A stretch of 64,000 nucleotides of DNA from assembly GCA_024958715.1 (NCBI GenBank), contig JANWUS010000058.1:1-64000 (forward strand), given 5' to 3'. A program made the position numbers and the translations under genes. This DNA comes from Cyanobium sp. FGCU52 (GTDB lineage Bacteria > Cyanobacteriota > Cyanobacteriia > PCC-6307 > Cyanobiaceae). Shown here in pieces: positions 1 to 8,094 of this stretch; position 1 is the first letter of the stretch, and each line of letters starts with the position of its first letter. The notes under the pieces were generated by a model, which saw only the letters and a list, made by a program, of their open reading frames with translations, was not told the DNA's origin and made no database searches.

Positions 1-1
1 A

Positions 2-286
2 GCGTCTTGTTGGCGGGGTGCCAGGGGCTTGCGGAGCTTTGTTGCTGATCAAGATTCCTCAAGCCCGTCGGCCACCTATCCGGTGGAGGGTTACATGAAA
101 TTCACTGACGGCACCAGCCTGCAGGTCTTCAGCCAGCGGCTCAGCCTGCCCGTGGGCGGCCAGAAGCTGTTCGGGCCCTTCCGGGCCGTGCCGGGCAAGC
201 AGGCCGCTCAGATGAACTTCAAGGTGGGCGGCGATCCCTCGTCGCTGGGCTACAGCTACCAGATCTCGGTGGAAGGATGCGACTGA
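2..286 (+). CDS. Unknown protein, C-terminal part cut by window edge
   Basis: The frame is open from the left edge to a TGA at 284-286, so the true start may lie outside the window; the first internal start candidate is a TTG at 29. About 85 residues are visible, hydrophilic and rich in Gly, Ser and Gln, with no motif I recognise. The GC-rich third positions look like coding sequence. The next gene is convergent and ends 19 bases away. No function can be given. Confidence 0.45.
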   Translation, partial: ASCWRGARGLRSFVADQDSSSPSATYPVEGYMKFTDGTSLQVFSQRLSLPVGGQKLFGPFRAVPGKQAAQMNFKVGGDPSSLGYSYQISVEGCD

Positions 287-305
287 GTGCGGGCCCGGGC
301 CGCGC

Positions 306-1862
306 TCAGGGGTTGATGTCCACGCTGCTCAGACGGCCGGTGACGTCGAGCAGCGGGTAGTCGGGATCCCCCCAGCCGGCCGGTGCCAGCAGATTGGGGG
401 CATTGGGGCCAGGAGCGGCGGCGGCGCCCGCCTCGAAGGCCCCGTCGGTCCAGCTGAGGATCAGGCCGCGCAGCGGGCCGCCCCCATCGGCCAGAGGCGA
501 GCGCAGGTTGAAGTGATCCCCTCCCTTCACCATCACCAAGCGATGGCCGCCACCCTCCCTGCGGGCCTGGCCGGCCATGATCCGGATCGCCTCCGGACCG
601 GAGGGCACCACCCAGTCGCGGCTGCCGCTCACCATCAGCACCCTGCCGTTCATGCCACGGGATGACCCCCGGTCGAACAGCAGGGCGGAGGGCGGGCTGA
701 CGGAGACCACCGCCTTGATGCGGGGATCCGGGGCCACCGCCCGCCCGGCGCTGCTGCGGAAGCTGCACTGCAGCACCCAGCTCAGGTTGCGTTCCGGATC
801 GCGCAGGTCAGCGCAGTAGCGGTCGATCCGGCCGGCGCTCGGCCGGGCACCCGCCAGCTGCAGCACGGTGGTGGCCCCCCAGGAATGGCCCAGGGCCACC
901 ACCTGGTCGGTGCGCACGGGAGAGGGGAGGCGCAGCCTGCCGGCGGCAGCGGCATCGATCGCCGCCGACACATCCAGGGGACGCAGGCGAAGGTCGTCCG
1001 GGCTCGGAGGTGGCACCTTGCCCTCCAGCATCGCCTGCTGCTGGTTGCTGTCGCTGCCGGGATGGCGCGGCAGGATCACCGTGTAGCCACGGCGGGCCAG
1101 ATGGGCCGCCCAGCCCTCGAAGTTCTCCGGCGAATCCCAGAGGCCGTGGGAGATCACCACCAGACGGCCGTTGGCTCCCTGCCCCGGGGCCACCACCACC
1201 ACCGAGAGGGGCTCGGGGCGGTGGGTCACCCGGATCGCCACATCGCTGCGCTGAATCTCCAGCGGGCCCGCTCCCCGCAGAGCAGGGTCGGCGGTGGCGG
1301 CCGGGGTTTCGCTGATCAGGCGATCGCCCGTGAGCTGCTGGTTCTTGAGCCGCTGCAGGGCGAACAGGGCCTGCTCCAGGTCAACGGTGGCGGTCTTGCC
1401 CGGGATCGCCTCCAGCACGTCGAGCACCGTCAGGTTGCCCTTCTCGGCGGTCCTGTCCAGCCGTTCCAGTCCTTGGCGCAGCTGGGCGCTTTCGCCCTCG
1501 TCCATGCCATCGATGCGCACCAGCGCGGACACCAGCAGCAGGGCCTGGTTGCCGAGGGGGGAGCCCACCGTCTTGTCGGCGAAGACCCGGCTGGAGAGGG
1601 GAAGGGGATCGTCGAGCAGGGTGACAAGGCGGCGGCCGATGGCGCCACCGGTGGCCTGATCCAGCTCCGCCAGGTCGCTGCTGCCGCTGAGAAGGGCCTG
1701 GCGGTTGCGGAGTTCGCTCACGTTCACCGTGAAGCTGGTCTCCAGCAGGGGCAGCCTGAACTCGATCCGCTCGATCGCCCGCACCGGCGCCAGCGGCGCG
1801 AGGGCCAGCAGGGCGGTGAGCGGCGCGGCCAGATGCCGGAAGGGATGGGGGCGAACGGGCAT
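306..1862 (-). CDS. Secreted alpha/beta hydrolase with DUF1400-type N-terminal region
   Basis: The 518-residue product starts with a signal peptide (about residues 1-29, hydrophobic core LTALLALAPLAP). A region of about 120 residues follows that resembles DUF1400, a domain seen in front of cyanobacterial hydrolases. The C-terminal part is an alpha/beta hydrolase: oxyanion-side motif SHGLWDSP, nucleophile elbow GHSWGA (Ser near residue 324) and a probable catalytic His in GGDHFNL (near 450). The architecture suggests an exported esterase or lipase; the substrate is unknown. The frame is open 26 codons further upstream, but that would run into the preceding gene, so I chose the ATG just before the signal peptide, 28 bases after it. 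Confidence 0.85.
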   Translation of the reverse strand: MPVRPHPFRHLAAPLTALLALAPLAPVRAIERIEFRLPLLETSFTVNVSELRNRQALLSGSSDLAELDQATGGAIGRRLVTLLDDPLPLSSRVFADKTVGSPLGNQALLLVSALVRIDGMDEGESAQLRQGLERLDRTAEKGNLTVLDVLEAIPGKTATVDLEQALFALQRLKNQQLTGDRLISETPAATADPALRGAGPLEIQRSDVAIRVTHRPEPLSVVVVAPGQGANGRLVVISHGLWDSPENFEGWAAHLARRGYTVILPRHPGSDSNQQQAMLEGKVPPPSPDDLRLRPLDVSAAIDAAAAGRLRLPSPVRTDQVVALGHSWGATTVLQLAGARPSAGRIDRYCADLRDPERNLSWVLQCSFRSSAGRAVAPDPRIKAVVSVSPPSALLFDRGSSRGMNGRVLMVSGSRDWVVPSGPEAIRIMAGQARREGGGHRLVMVKGGDHFNLRSPLADGGGPLRGLILSWTDGAFEAGAAAAPGPNAPNLLAPAGWGDPDYPLLDVTGRLSSVDINP

Positions 1863-1890
1863 CACGGCGGCAGGAGGCGCGGCTCCATGA

Positions 1891-3099
1891 TCACCCTGCG
1901 GCCGCCGCGGCGACCAGCCGCTCCGCCAGGGCTTCGGCACTGCTCCAGGCGCCCTGCACCCGGCCGAAGCCCGGCCCTGCCAGGTAGTCGCCGCAGAAGC
2001 CGATGCGGCTGGCGGGGCAGAGGCTCAGGGCGGAGGGGAGGCCAGGCCCCCTGGGGTAGGCGGCCCCCCAGCGCATCAGCTGCCGCCGGCAGCGGCCCAT
2101 CAGGGAGTAAGGGATGCGGGGATGGAGGGCCTGGTGCAGGGCGGCGGTGAGGGCGGTGATCACCGCGTCCTCCTCCGCGGCCGGGACGGGGCGTCCCAGC
2201 TGACGGGCGATCGCGGAGCCGGAGCCGTAGACCTTCAGGTGCTCCTCGGCGAAGATCGCCGTGGAATGGGCCACCACGGCGCAGCGCCCGTCGTCGAGAG
2301 GCTGGATGGCGATCCGCTCCAGCCCCCAGCGCTGGCGGGCCGCCGCGTCGAGGATCAGCAGCCGGAAGGGCAGATCCCGCCAGATCCGGGCCGCTTCGCC
2401 CTCCGCCACCAGCAGCAGGTTGCTGCGGGCCTCGGCGCGGAGGGAGGCGATCGCCACCAGGGCATGCTCCAGCTGGGAATCCGCCAGGCTCCTGGCGGCC
2501 TCCGCCAGGGGAATGCTCTCCCAGCCCAGGGTGAGCCGGGCCCGGGGATGGGCCAGCAGGGTGCCGGAGAGCACCAGCCAGTCGGCCTGCCCCAGCGTCT
2601 GGCCATCGGCGGCGAGCAGCTCCCAGGGCCCGCCCGCTGAAGCCCGCAGGCGCCGGACCAGCTGGCCGAAGCGGCCCTCCACGGCCCCACCGGCCTGGTG
2701 CAGCAGGCCTTCGCAGAGCCGATCCATCCCGCCCCGGCCCCGCAGGAGCGTCCCGTCCAGCTGGGGGTCGGCGGGCGGGTCCCCCACCTGGCCATGGACA
2801 TCGAGCCCCGCGATCGCTCCCTTCCAGGGCTCCACCCAGCCCCCCTCGATCAGGGCCTGCAGCAGCGGCGGCGGCGGGGCTTCCGCCGGATGCAGGTTGA
2901 ACAGGGGGGCGCCGTGGTCGATGCGCAGAGCGTCATCGCTGCGGGAGCGGCGGGTGGAGGCCCGGCCCCCGGGGCCCCGCCCCGTCTCCCAGAGGGTGAG
3001 CGGGCCGCTCCAGCCCAGGGCCACCAGGCGGGCCGCCAGGACGCAGCCGGCGACTCCGGCGCCGATCACGGCCAGGCTGGGGCCCGGGGAGAGGGACAT
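1891..3099 (-). CDS. FAD-dependent oxidoreductase, renalase/amine-oxidase-like
   Basis: The 402-residue protein opens with a Rossmann dinucleotide-binding motif (VIGAGVAG, about residues 10-17), followed by the acidic end of beta-2 (LWETGRGPGGR), the usual arrangement in FAD proteins of the renalase-like/COG3380 type. Near the C-terminus GFCGDYLAGPGFGRVQGA matches the second FAD contact, where the flavin ring is held by a G-D motif. The substrate is unknown. The start is the ATG directly before the Rossmann strand; an upstream extension of 12 residues is proline/arginine-rich and unlikely. The hydrolase gene follows 28 bases downstream, so the two are probably cotranscribed. Confidence 0.85.
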   Translation of the reverse strand: MSLSPGPSLAVIGAGVAGCVLAARLVALGWSGPLTLWETGRGPGGRASTRRSRSDDALRIDHGAPLFNLHPAEAPPPPLLQALIEGGWVEPWKGAIAGLDVHGQVGDPPADPQLDGTLLRGRGGMDRLCEGLLHQAGGAVEGRFGQLVRRLRASAGGPWELLAADGQTLGQADWLVLSGTLLAHPRARLTLGWESIPLAEAARSLADSQLEHALVAIASLRAEARSNLLLVAEGEAARIWRDLPFRLLILDAAARQRWGLERIAIQPLDDGRCAVVAHSTAIFAEEHLKVYGSGSAIARQLGRPVPAAEEDAVITALTAALHQALHPRIPYSLMGRCRRQLMRWGAAYPRGPGLPSALSLCPASRIGFCGDYLAGPGFGRVQGAWSSAEALAERLVAAAAAG

Positions 3100-3283
3100 G
3101 CGGAGGCGAGGGGGGCGGCGCGGGCCGGGCGGCATCTCCAGGATGCCCGAGGTTCGGCTGGCGGCGCGTCACCGAAAGCCCCGGGAAGCCCGGGGCGTGG
3201 TGAAGTCGCACGGGTCTCGTGCTGCACGATTCTGATCCCATCCGGGCCGGGTCCGAGGATGCGGACTTCCCGCCCCCCACGGC

Positions 3284-4069
3284 ATGGCGACCCCTCCGAT
3301 CGACCACACCGCCGCGGTGCAGGCCCGCTACGGGGCCGCCGCGATCGAGCCCGAGCCCTGCCTGTGCTGCGGTGTCGCCTTCGATCCCTCCCTGCTGGAG
3401 GTGATTCCGGCGGAGGTGGTCGAGCGCGACTACGGCTGCGGCGATCCCACCCGCTGGGTGCGGCCGGGCGACACGGTGCTCGATCTGGGCAGCGGCAGCG
3501 GCAAGAACGCCTTTCTCTGTGCCCAGCTGGTGGGCCCCGAGGGCCGGGTGATCGGTCTCGACCGCAACGGCGAGATGCTGGCGCTGGCCCGCTGGGCCGC
3601 CCCGATCGTGGCCGACAAGATCGGCTATGCCAACGTGAGCTTCCGGGAGGCCGCCATCGAGGACCTGGGCCGCGACCTTGCCGGCCTGCCCCTGCTGGCC
3701 GACGGGAGCGTGGATCTGGTGCTGAGCAACTGCGTGCTCAACCTGGTGCGCCCCGATGCCCGCCCCGCCCTGCTGCGGGAGATCCGGCGGGTGCTGCGGC
3801 CGGGCGGCCGGGTCGCCATCAGCGACATCGTCAGCGATCGGCCCGTGCCCCTCGATCTGCAGCAGGATCCGGAGCTCTGGAGCGGCTGCATCAGCGGCGC
3901 CTGGCAGGAGGATCGCTTCCTCGAGGACTTCCGCACCCTTGGCTTCGAGGGGGTGCACTACGCCGACCGGCAGGAGCGTCCCTGGCGGGAGGTGGAAGGG
4001 ATCGCCTTCCGGGCCGTCACCCTGGTGGGCCATCGGCCCGGTCCCTCCCAGGCTTCCAGCTGCTGCTGA
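3284..4069 (+). CDS. arsM: ArsM-type arsenite S-adenosylmethionine methyltransferase
   Basis: A 261-residue class I methyltransferase. The SAM site is VLDLGSGSGKNAF (about 65-77), with acidic GLDRNGEM after beta-2. Three cysteines stand where ArsM proteins bind As(III): C52 in DYGCGDP, C150 in SNCVLNL and C202 in SGCISGA. A further Cys cluster lies at the N-terminus (CLCCG) and a Cys pair ends the protein. In characterised ArsM enzymes such cysteines bind arsenite while methyl groups are added stepwise. The N-terminal part resembles the ArsM subgroup linked to arsenosugar formation, but no radical-SAM partner lies in the window. It is first in a probable operon with the cyclopropane synthase 89 bases downstream. 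Substrate choice is inferred from the cysteines alone. Confidence 0.75.
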   Translation: MATPPIDHTAAVQARYGAAAIEPEPCLCCGVAFDPSLLEVIPAEVVERDYGCGDPTRWVRPGDTVLDLGSGSGKNAFLCAQLVGPEGRVIGLDRNGEMLALARWAAPIVADKIGYANVSFREAAIEDLGRDLAGLPLLADGSVDLVLSNCVLNLVRPDARPALLREIRRVLRPGGRVAISDIVSDRPVPLDLQQDPELWSGCISGAWQEDRFLEDFRTLGFEGVHYADRQERPWREVEGIAFRAVTLVGHRPGPSQASSCC

Positions 4070-4158
4070 GCGCTGCGGCGCATCCGCCGGGGTTCCGCCG
4101 AAGGGCGTGGCGGCCCCGCCGGGCGTGGCGAGGGTGGGCCATCGCCACGCCTTCGACG

Positions 4159-5406
4159 ATGACCCTCGTTGCTTCCCGGCCCCGCGCCTCCACCGGGCCG
4201 GCGTCGGTCGTGCCGCCCCCGGTGCTGGCCCTGCTGCAACAGGCCGACGTGGGCCTCGACGGGGCGCGGCCCTGGGACCTGTGCCTCCATCGTCCCGATG
4301 TGCTGAAGCAGGTGGCGTGGGGCGGATCGCTGGCCTTCGGCGAGGCCTACGTGCGCGGCGACTGGGACTGCGGGCGCCTCGATGAGCTGTTCGATCGCCT
4401 GCTGCGGGTCGGTGCCGTCCGGGGCCTTGCCGCCGGCCGCTCCATCGTTGCCCGGGTGGCGGCCCTCGCCGCCCGCCTGGGGGATCCCCAGTCGCCCGCC
4501 CGCGCGCGGCGGGCCGTGCGCCATCACTACGACATCCATCCGCAGGTGTATGCGGCGATGCTCGATCCCCTGCGCCAGTACAGCTGCGGCTTCTGGCAGC
4601 ACGCCAGCAGCCTGGAGGAGGCCCAGCGGCACAAGCTGGCCCTGATCGGCGAGAAGCTGGCCCTCGAACCGGGCCAGCGGGTGCTGGACATCGGCTGCGG
4701 CTGGGGCGGTCTGGCGGCCTGGCTGGCCGAGCGGCACGGCGTGGAGGTGGTGGGCATCACGCTCTCGCAGCGCCAGCTCGACTGGGCCCGGGAGCGCTGG
4801 CAGGGGCTGCCCGTGCGATTCGAGCTCTGCGACTACCGGGACCTGGCCCGCCTCCAGGAGCGACCGTTCGACCGGATCGTCTCGGTGGGGATGCTGGAGC
4901 ACGTGGGGCCGAGCCATCTGCGCCGCTTCTTCCGGGAGGTTCGCCGGGCCCTGCAGCCGCAGGGGCTCGCCCTGGTGCACACCATCGGCTTCCCGAGACG
5001 CACCGTCGCCACCGACCCCTGGATCGCCGCCCACGTGTTCCCGGGGGGACGGCTGCCCGCCGCGGGCGAACTGGCGGATGCCCTCGGCGACGATCTGCTG
5101 ATCGAGGACTGGCACGGGTTCGGCAGCGATTACGACCTCACCCTGATGGCCTGGCACGTGCGCTTCGAGCGGGCCTGGCCCCAGCTGCGCCCGCTGCTCA
5201 CGGCCGATGGCGGCCCGGAGGCCGCCGAGCGGTTCCGTCGCTTCTGGCGCTACTACCTGCTGTGCTGCGCCGGCTTCTTCCGCGCCCGCCAGGGCCAGCT
5301 CTGGCAGCTGGTGCTGAGCCCGGCCGATCGATCCCCCACCACGCCCTACCGCTCGGTCCGCCCGGGGCCCTGCCCGCTGGCCTCCGCCGGGGAGATCGGG
5401 CGATGA
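4159..5406 (+). CDS. cfa: Cyclopropane-fatty-acyl-phospholipid synthase family methyltransferase
   Basis: The 415-residue protein has the CFA synthase layout: an N-terminal lipid-binding region (SLAFGEAYVRGDWDC), the HYDIHPQVY motif, YSCGFW, the SAM site DIGCGWGGLAAWLA and MLEHVG near the catalytic centre. Such enzymes transfer a methylene group from SAM to double bonds of membrane phospholipid acyl chains. The frame is open far upstream, but that part has no CFA similarity; the ATG at 4159 gives a normal-sized protein. Its stop overlaps the start of the next gene as ATGA, so the two are translationally coupled. Confidence 0.85.
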   Translation: MTLVASRPRASTGPASVVPPPVLALLQQADVGLDGARPWDLCLHRPDVLKQVAWGGSLAFGEAYVRGDWDCGRLDELFDRLLRVGAVRGLAAGRSIVARVAALAARLGDPQSPARARRAVRHHYDIHPQVYAAMLDPLRQYSCGFWQHASSLEEAQRHKLALIGEKLALEPGQRVLDIGCGWGGLAAWLAERHGVEVVGITLSQRQLDWARERWQGLPVRFELCDYRDLARLQERPFDRIVSVGMLEHVGPSHLRRFFREVRRALQPQGLALVHTIGFPRRTVATDPWIAAHVFPGGRLPAAGELADALGDDLLIEDWHGFGSDYDLTLMAWHVRFERAWPQLRPLLTADGGPEAAERFRRFWRYYLLCCAGFFRARQGQLWQLVLSPADRSPTTPYRSVRPGPCPLASAGEIGR

Positions 5407-5858
5407 ACGGCGATCGCTGGGAGCATTTCGCCCCGGAAGGGTGTCTGGGACTGCGGGGGGTGGGCTCCAGCAAGGAGCGGGCCTTCGAGCAGGTGGGGCT
5501 CGCCCTCACGGCCACCATGATCGATCCGGCGAGTGTGCGTCCGCAGGGGAGGGAGGAGATCCACTGCAGCGCTCCCGACGACGAACGTCTGCTGCTGGCC
5601 TGGATCGAGACCCTGCTGGGCCGGATGGCGGTGCAGCATCTGCTGTTCGGCCAGTACCGGGTGAGGATCGGGCCGCAGGGACTGCAGGCCACGGCCCTGG
5701 GGGAACCCCTCGATCCGCGGGGGCTGGATCCCCGGCTGGATCTGCATCGGGTTTTCTGTGAGCAGTTGCGCCTGATTCGCGGGCCTGCCGAGGACTGGCG
5801 GGCCGAAGTCATCCTCCGGCCTAGGGGGTTGGCTGAGGCGGATGACGGCGGAAGCTGA
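5403..5858 (+). CDS. Archease-like protein
   Basis: The 151-residue product resembles archease, the small protein that activates the RNA ligase RtcB: a WEHF start, GLRGVGSSKERAFEQVGLAL, a central acidic DDERLLLAWIETLL segment, GEPLDP and a C-terminal AEVILRP strand. One oddity is visible: the usual N-terminal H-x-A-D-x-G metal-site motif reads APEGCLG here, without the Asp. The protein may therefore be degenerate or have another job. It overlaps the cfa stop by four bases. No rtcB lies in the window. Confidence 0.6.
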   Translation: MNGDRWEHFAPEGCLGLRGVGSSKERAFEQVGLALTATMIDPASVRPQGREEIHCSAPDDERLLLAWIETLLGRMAVQHLLFGQYRVRIGPQGLQATALGEPLDPRGLDPRLDLHRVFCEQLRLIRGPAEDWRAEVILRPRGLAEADDGGS

Positions 5859-6035
5859 GCAGTGGCTGGGCGGAATCAAGGAGCTTCTCAGCAGGGAGGG
5901 AGCAGGAATGCATCACCTTGCCGCATCAGCAACCTTGCTGACTCCATAGCCTGATCTGGTGCTTTTCCTGGTCTCAGGTTTGTCGACCTCCGGGCTAACA
6001 AACTGGTTGCCATTGCCTCCGCTGCTCTATCTTCC

Positions 6036-6305
6036 ATGAACGACCGACTGCGTCTGCTCCAGCGCCAGCCCCGTCGCATCACGATCACCCTCAGCTATCA
6101 CGTGCACGAGGCCCTGCTCAACCGCTCCGAGGAGGAGGGGCGATCGGTGTCGAATCTCTGTGCCTTTCTGCTGGAAGAATCGCTGCGCCATCCCCAGGCC
6201 CTCCCTGCTGCCCCTGAGGGCCTGGGGATCGAGCGTCGTCAGGAGCGCCATCAGGGGATGCACCCAGGAGCCGATGGCCATCTGCGGCAACGCCGGCCAG
6301 GCTGA
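6036..6305 (+). CDS. Ribbon-helix-helix (CopG-like) protein, first of a tandem pair
   Basis: The 89-residue product has an RHH core at about residues 13-51: a basic beta strand RRITITLSYHVHEALLN, then RSEEEGRSVSNLCAFLLEE forming two helices. RHH proteins bind DNA as dimers through the strand. The tail after residue 55 is Arg/His/Gly-rich and probably disordered. A paralogue with the same core follows at 6422. No toxin-like gene lies on either side. I see no clear operator in the 177-base upstream gap. Confidence 0.7.
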   Translation: MNDRLRLLQRQPRRITITLSYHVHEALLNRSEEEGRSVSNLCAFLLEESLRHPQALPAAPEGLGIERRQERHQGMHPGADGHLRQRRPG

Positions 6306-6421
6306 AATGTCAATCGGTCGTCAACCCTTCCGGCTCGACTATCCAAATCATGCGGGAACTGCAAGCGATTTGACCTGGCCATGGGCGACTGCTACGTCTA
6401 TGTTCCGTCGCTCACTCCGCC

Positions 6422-6640
6422 ATGGCGCCGTCGCCCTCACAGCCACCGTCATTCTCCGGGTCATCTCCAGGGTTCAGGTTGCCGATCCTGTCCCGCCGGC
6501 CGGTGCGGATCTCGATCACCGTGTCGCAGGCCGTGCATGAGGCGCTGCTGAATCGCAGCGACTTCGAGGGCCGCTCCCTCTCCAATCTGGCGGCTTTTCT
6601 GCTCGAAGCTGCACTCCATCAGAGCGACACAACCCGATGA
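6422..6640 (+). CDS. Ribbon-helix-helix (CopG-like) protein, second of a tandem pair
   Basis: The 72-residue protein carries VRISITVSQAVHEALLN followed by RSDFEGRSLSNLAAFLLEAAL, nearly the same strand-helix-helix core as the protein encoded at 6036-6305. The N-terminal 25 residues are Ser/Pro-rich and unrelated to the first copy, so the start is uncertain; the ATG at 6422 is the first that gives a compact protein. The pair looks like an old tandem duplication of a small DNA-binding protein. Confidence 0.65.
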   Translation: MAPSPSQPPSFSGSSPGFRLPILSRRPVRISITVSQAVHEALLNRSDFEGRSLSNLAAFLLEAALHQSDTTR

Positions 6641-6750
6641 GGGCGCGATGACCCGCCCCCCCGGCAATCGTGACCGGTTCCATGGGATCGGTCCCGCCTG
6701 TCGTCCCAGCCGGCTGTCCAGGGGCCACAGCCGGAAGCGGTAGCGCTATG

Positions 6751-6778
6751 CCGGACCCGGCGGCGGTGCCGGGCCCGG
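6751..6778. terminator. GC-rich hairpin between convergent genes
   Basis: Two 11-base arms (6751-6761 and 6768-6778) pair with one mismatch around a six-base loop. The hairpin lies between the stop of the second RHH gene and the stop of hsp20, where both strands need termination. There is no T tract, so factor-independent termination is not certain. Confidence 0.4.
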
Positions 6779-6801
6779 GGAGACGATGCGCTCGAAACGG
6801 C

Positions 6802-7245
6802 TCACTCCACCGGTACGGTCACGGCCGCCTCGGGCGCAACGGTGGCCTTGCGGGGCACCGTCACCGTCAGCTGGCCGTCCTGACAACGGGCCTTCAGTCC
6901 GCTCGGATCCGCGTCCGCCGGCAGGGTGAAGCTGCGCCGGAAGCGGCCGTGGAAGCGCTCCAGCCGATGCATCAGGGTGCTCTCCTGGAGCTTCTCCTCC
7001 TTCCGTTCCCCCTCGATCGTGAGCACGCCGTCGGCCAGGCTCACGCGCAGATCCTCCCGCCGCAGTCCCGGCACGTCGGCGTGGATCCGGTAGCTGCCGT
7101 CGTCCTCGCTGATGTCGACGCGGGGGTTCAACTCCATCGTCATCAGCGAGGCCGGCCGCGCCAGGGGCCAGCGGAAGGGAATGGCTGGCCGATCGATCAT
7201 CTTCTCCAGGTCCTGCAGGGACTCCAGGGCATTCATCAGGGTCAT
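6802..7245 (-). CDS. Small heat shock protein, Hsp20/alpha-crystallin family
   Basis: The 147-residue protein has the alpha-crystallin domain from about residue 38 to 130: PRVDISEDDGSYRIHADVPG, DGVLTIEGERKEE and FRRSFTLPADADP, ending with the DGQLTVTVPR strand. Family members form large oligomers that hold unfolding proteins during heat or light stress. The ATG at 7245 was chosen because the residues before it are low-complexity Ala/Pro/Arg. No HrcA-type inverted repeat is obvious upstream. Confidence 0.9.
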   Translation of the reverse strand: MTLMNALESLQDLEKMIDRPAIPFRWPLARPASLMTMELNPRVDISEDDGSYRIHADVPGLRREDLRVSLADGVLTIEGERKEEKLQESTLMHRLERFHGRFRRSFTLPADADPSGLKARCQDGQLTVTVPRKATVAPEAAVTVPVE

Positions 7246-7419
7246 GGCGACAGGGGCGCAGGGACGGGGAGCCGCTGGTCGCGCCAAGCCGCGCGGCCGG
7301 TCGGCACCGCTGCTCTGACCCTATGGAGATCGGTGACAGGTGCGTGCAGAGGATCCGCTGCATGGCCGCCTGCCGTGGATCGTTGGCGCCACCGTGGGAG
7401 TGTCTGCACCGCGCCCGCG

Positions 7420-8094
7420 ATGATCGCCCCTGATGCGTTCTGGACCGACCGCCGCGCCGCCGGTCTCGCCCTGGCCGCCCGGCTGCGGGAGCTTCACCCC
7501 CATCCCGCCGGCAGCGTGGTGGTGGCCCTCCCCCGCGGCGGTGTGGTGGTCGCCGCCGAGGTGGCCCGGGCCCTGCGGCTGCCCCTCACCACCTGGTCGG
7601 TGCGCAAGCTGGCGCTCCCCACCCAGCCGGAGATCGCCCTGGGAGCCCTCGCCCCGGGCGGGGTGACCCTCTGGGATCCCCACACCGCCTGGATGTTCAA
7701 CGAGCATCCCGTTCTGCGTGAGCAGGTGATGGAACGGGAAGGGAGGGAACTGGAACGCCGGCGGCTGCTTTACGGCGATGCCGACCCCGCTGACCTGCGC
7801 GGCCGGCAGCTGATCGTCGTCGATGACGGCATCGCCACCGGGCTCAGCGTGCGCGCCGCCCTCACCTCGCTCCAGCGGCTGGGGCCCGCCCGCGTCGTGC
7901 TGGCGGTGCCCGTGGCGGCCCGTCAGAGCCTGCCGGCCCTGCGGGAGCTGGTCGACGAACTGGTGCTGCTGGCGGCTCCCGATGATCTGGTGGCCGTGGG
8001 CCTCCACTACGGACGCTTCGACCCGGTGGACGATGCGGAGGTGCTGGCCATCCTGCGTCAGGCGCGCAGCGTTGCCGCCCAGGCCCCGTTCTGA
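7420..8094 (+). CDS. Phosphoribosyltransferase domain protein
   Basis: The 224-residue protein has the type I PRTase fold: an early VVALPRGGVVVAAEVA loop, a long variable hood and the PRPP-binding signature VVDDGIATGLS. It resembles the predicted phosphoribosyltransferases (COG1926) that in many bacteria are fused or adjacent to a dienelactone-hydrolase-like domain. A separate gene for that hydrolase type lies 2 kb away at 10127-10837, which suggests the two halves are related but dispersed here. Substrate unknown. Confidence 0.8.
   Translation: MIAPDAFWTDRRAAGLALAARLRELHPHPAGSVVVALPRGGVVVAAEVARALRLPLTTWSVRKLALPTQPEIALGALAPGGVTLWDPHTAWMFNEHPVLREQVMEREGRELERRRLLYGDADPADLRGRQLIVVDDGIATGLSVRAALTSLQRLGPARVVLAVPVAARQSLPALRELVDELVLLAAPDDLVAVGLHYGRFDPVDDAEVLAILRQARSVAAQAPF

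Noticed and set aside
2698-4158. A long in-frame extension upstream of the cfa start
   Set aside because: It runs through the FAD oxidoreductase and arsM genes in other frames and has no CFA similarity; the CFA domain begins after 4159.
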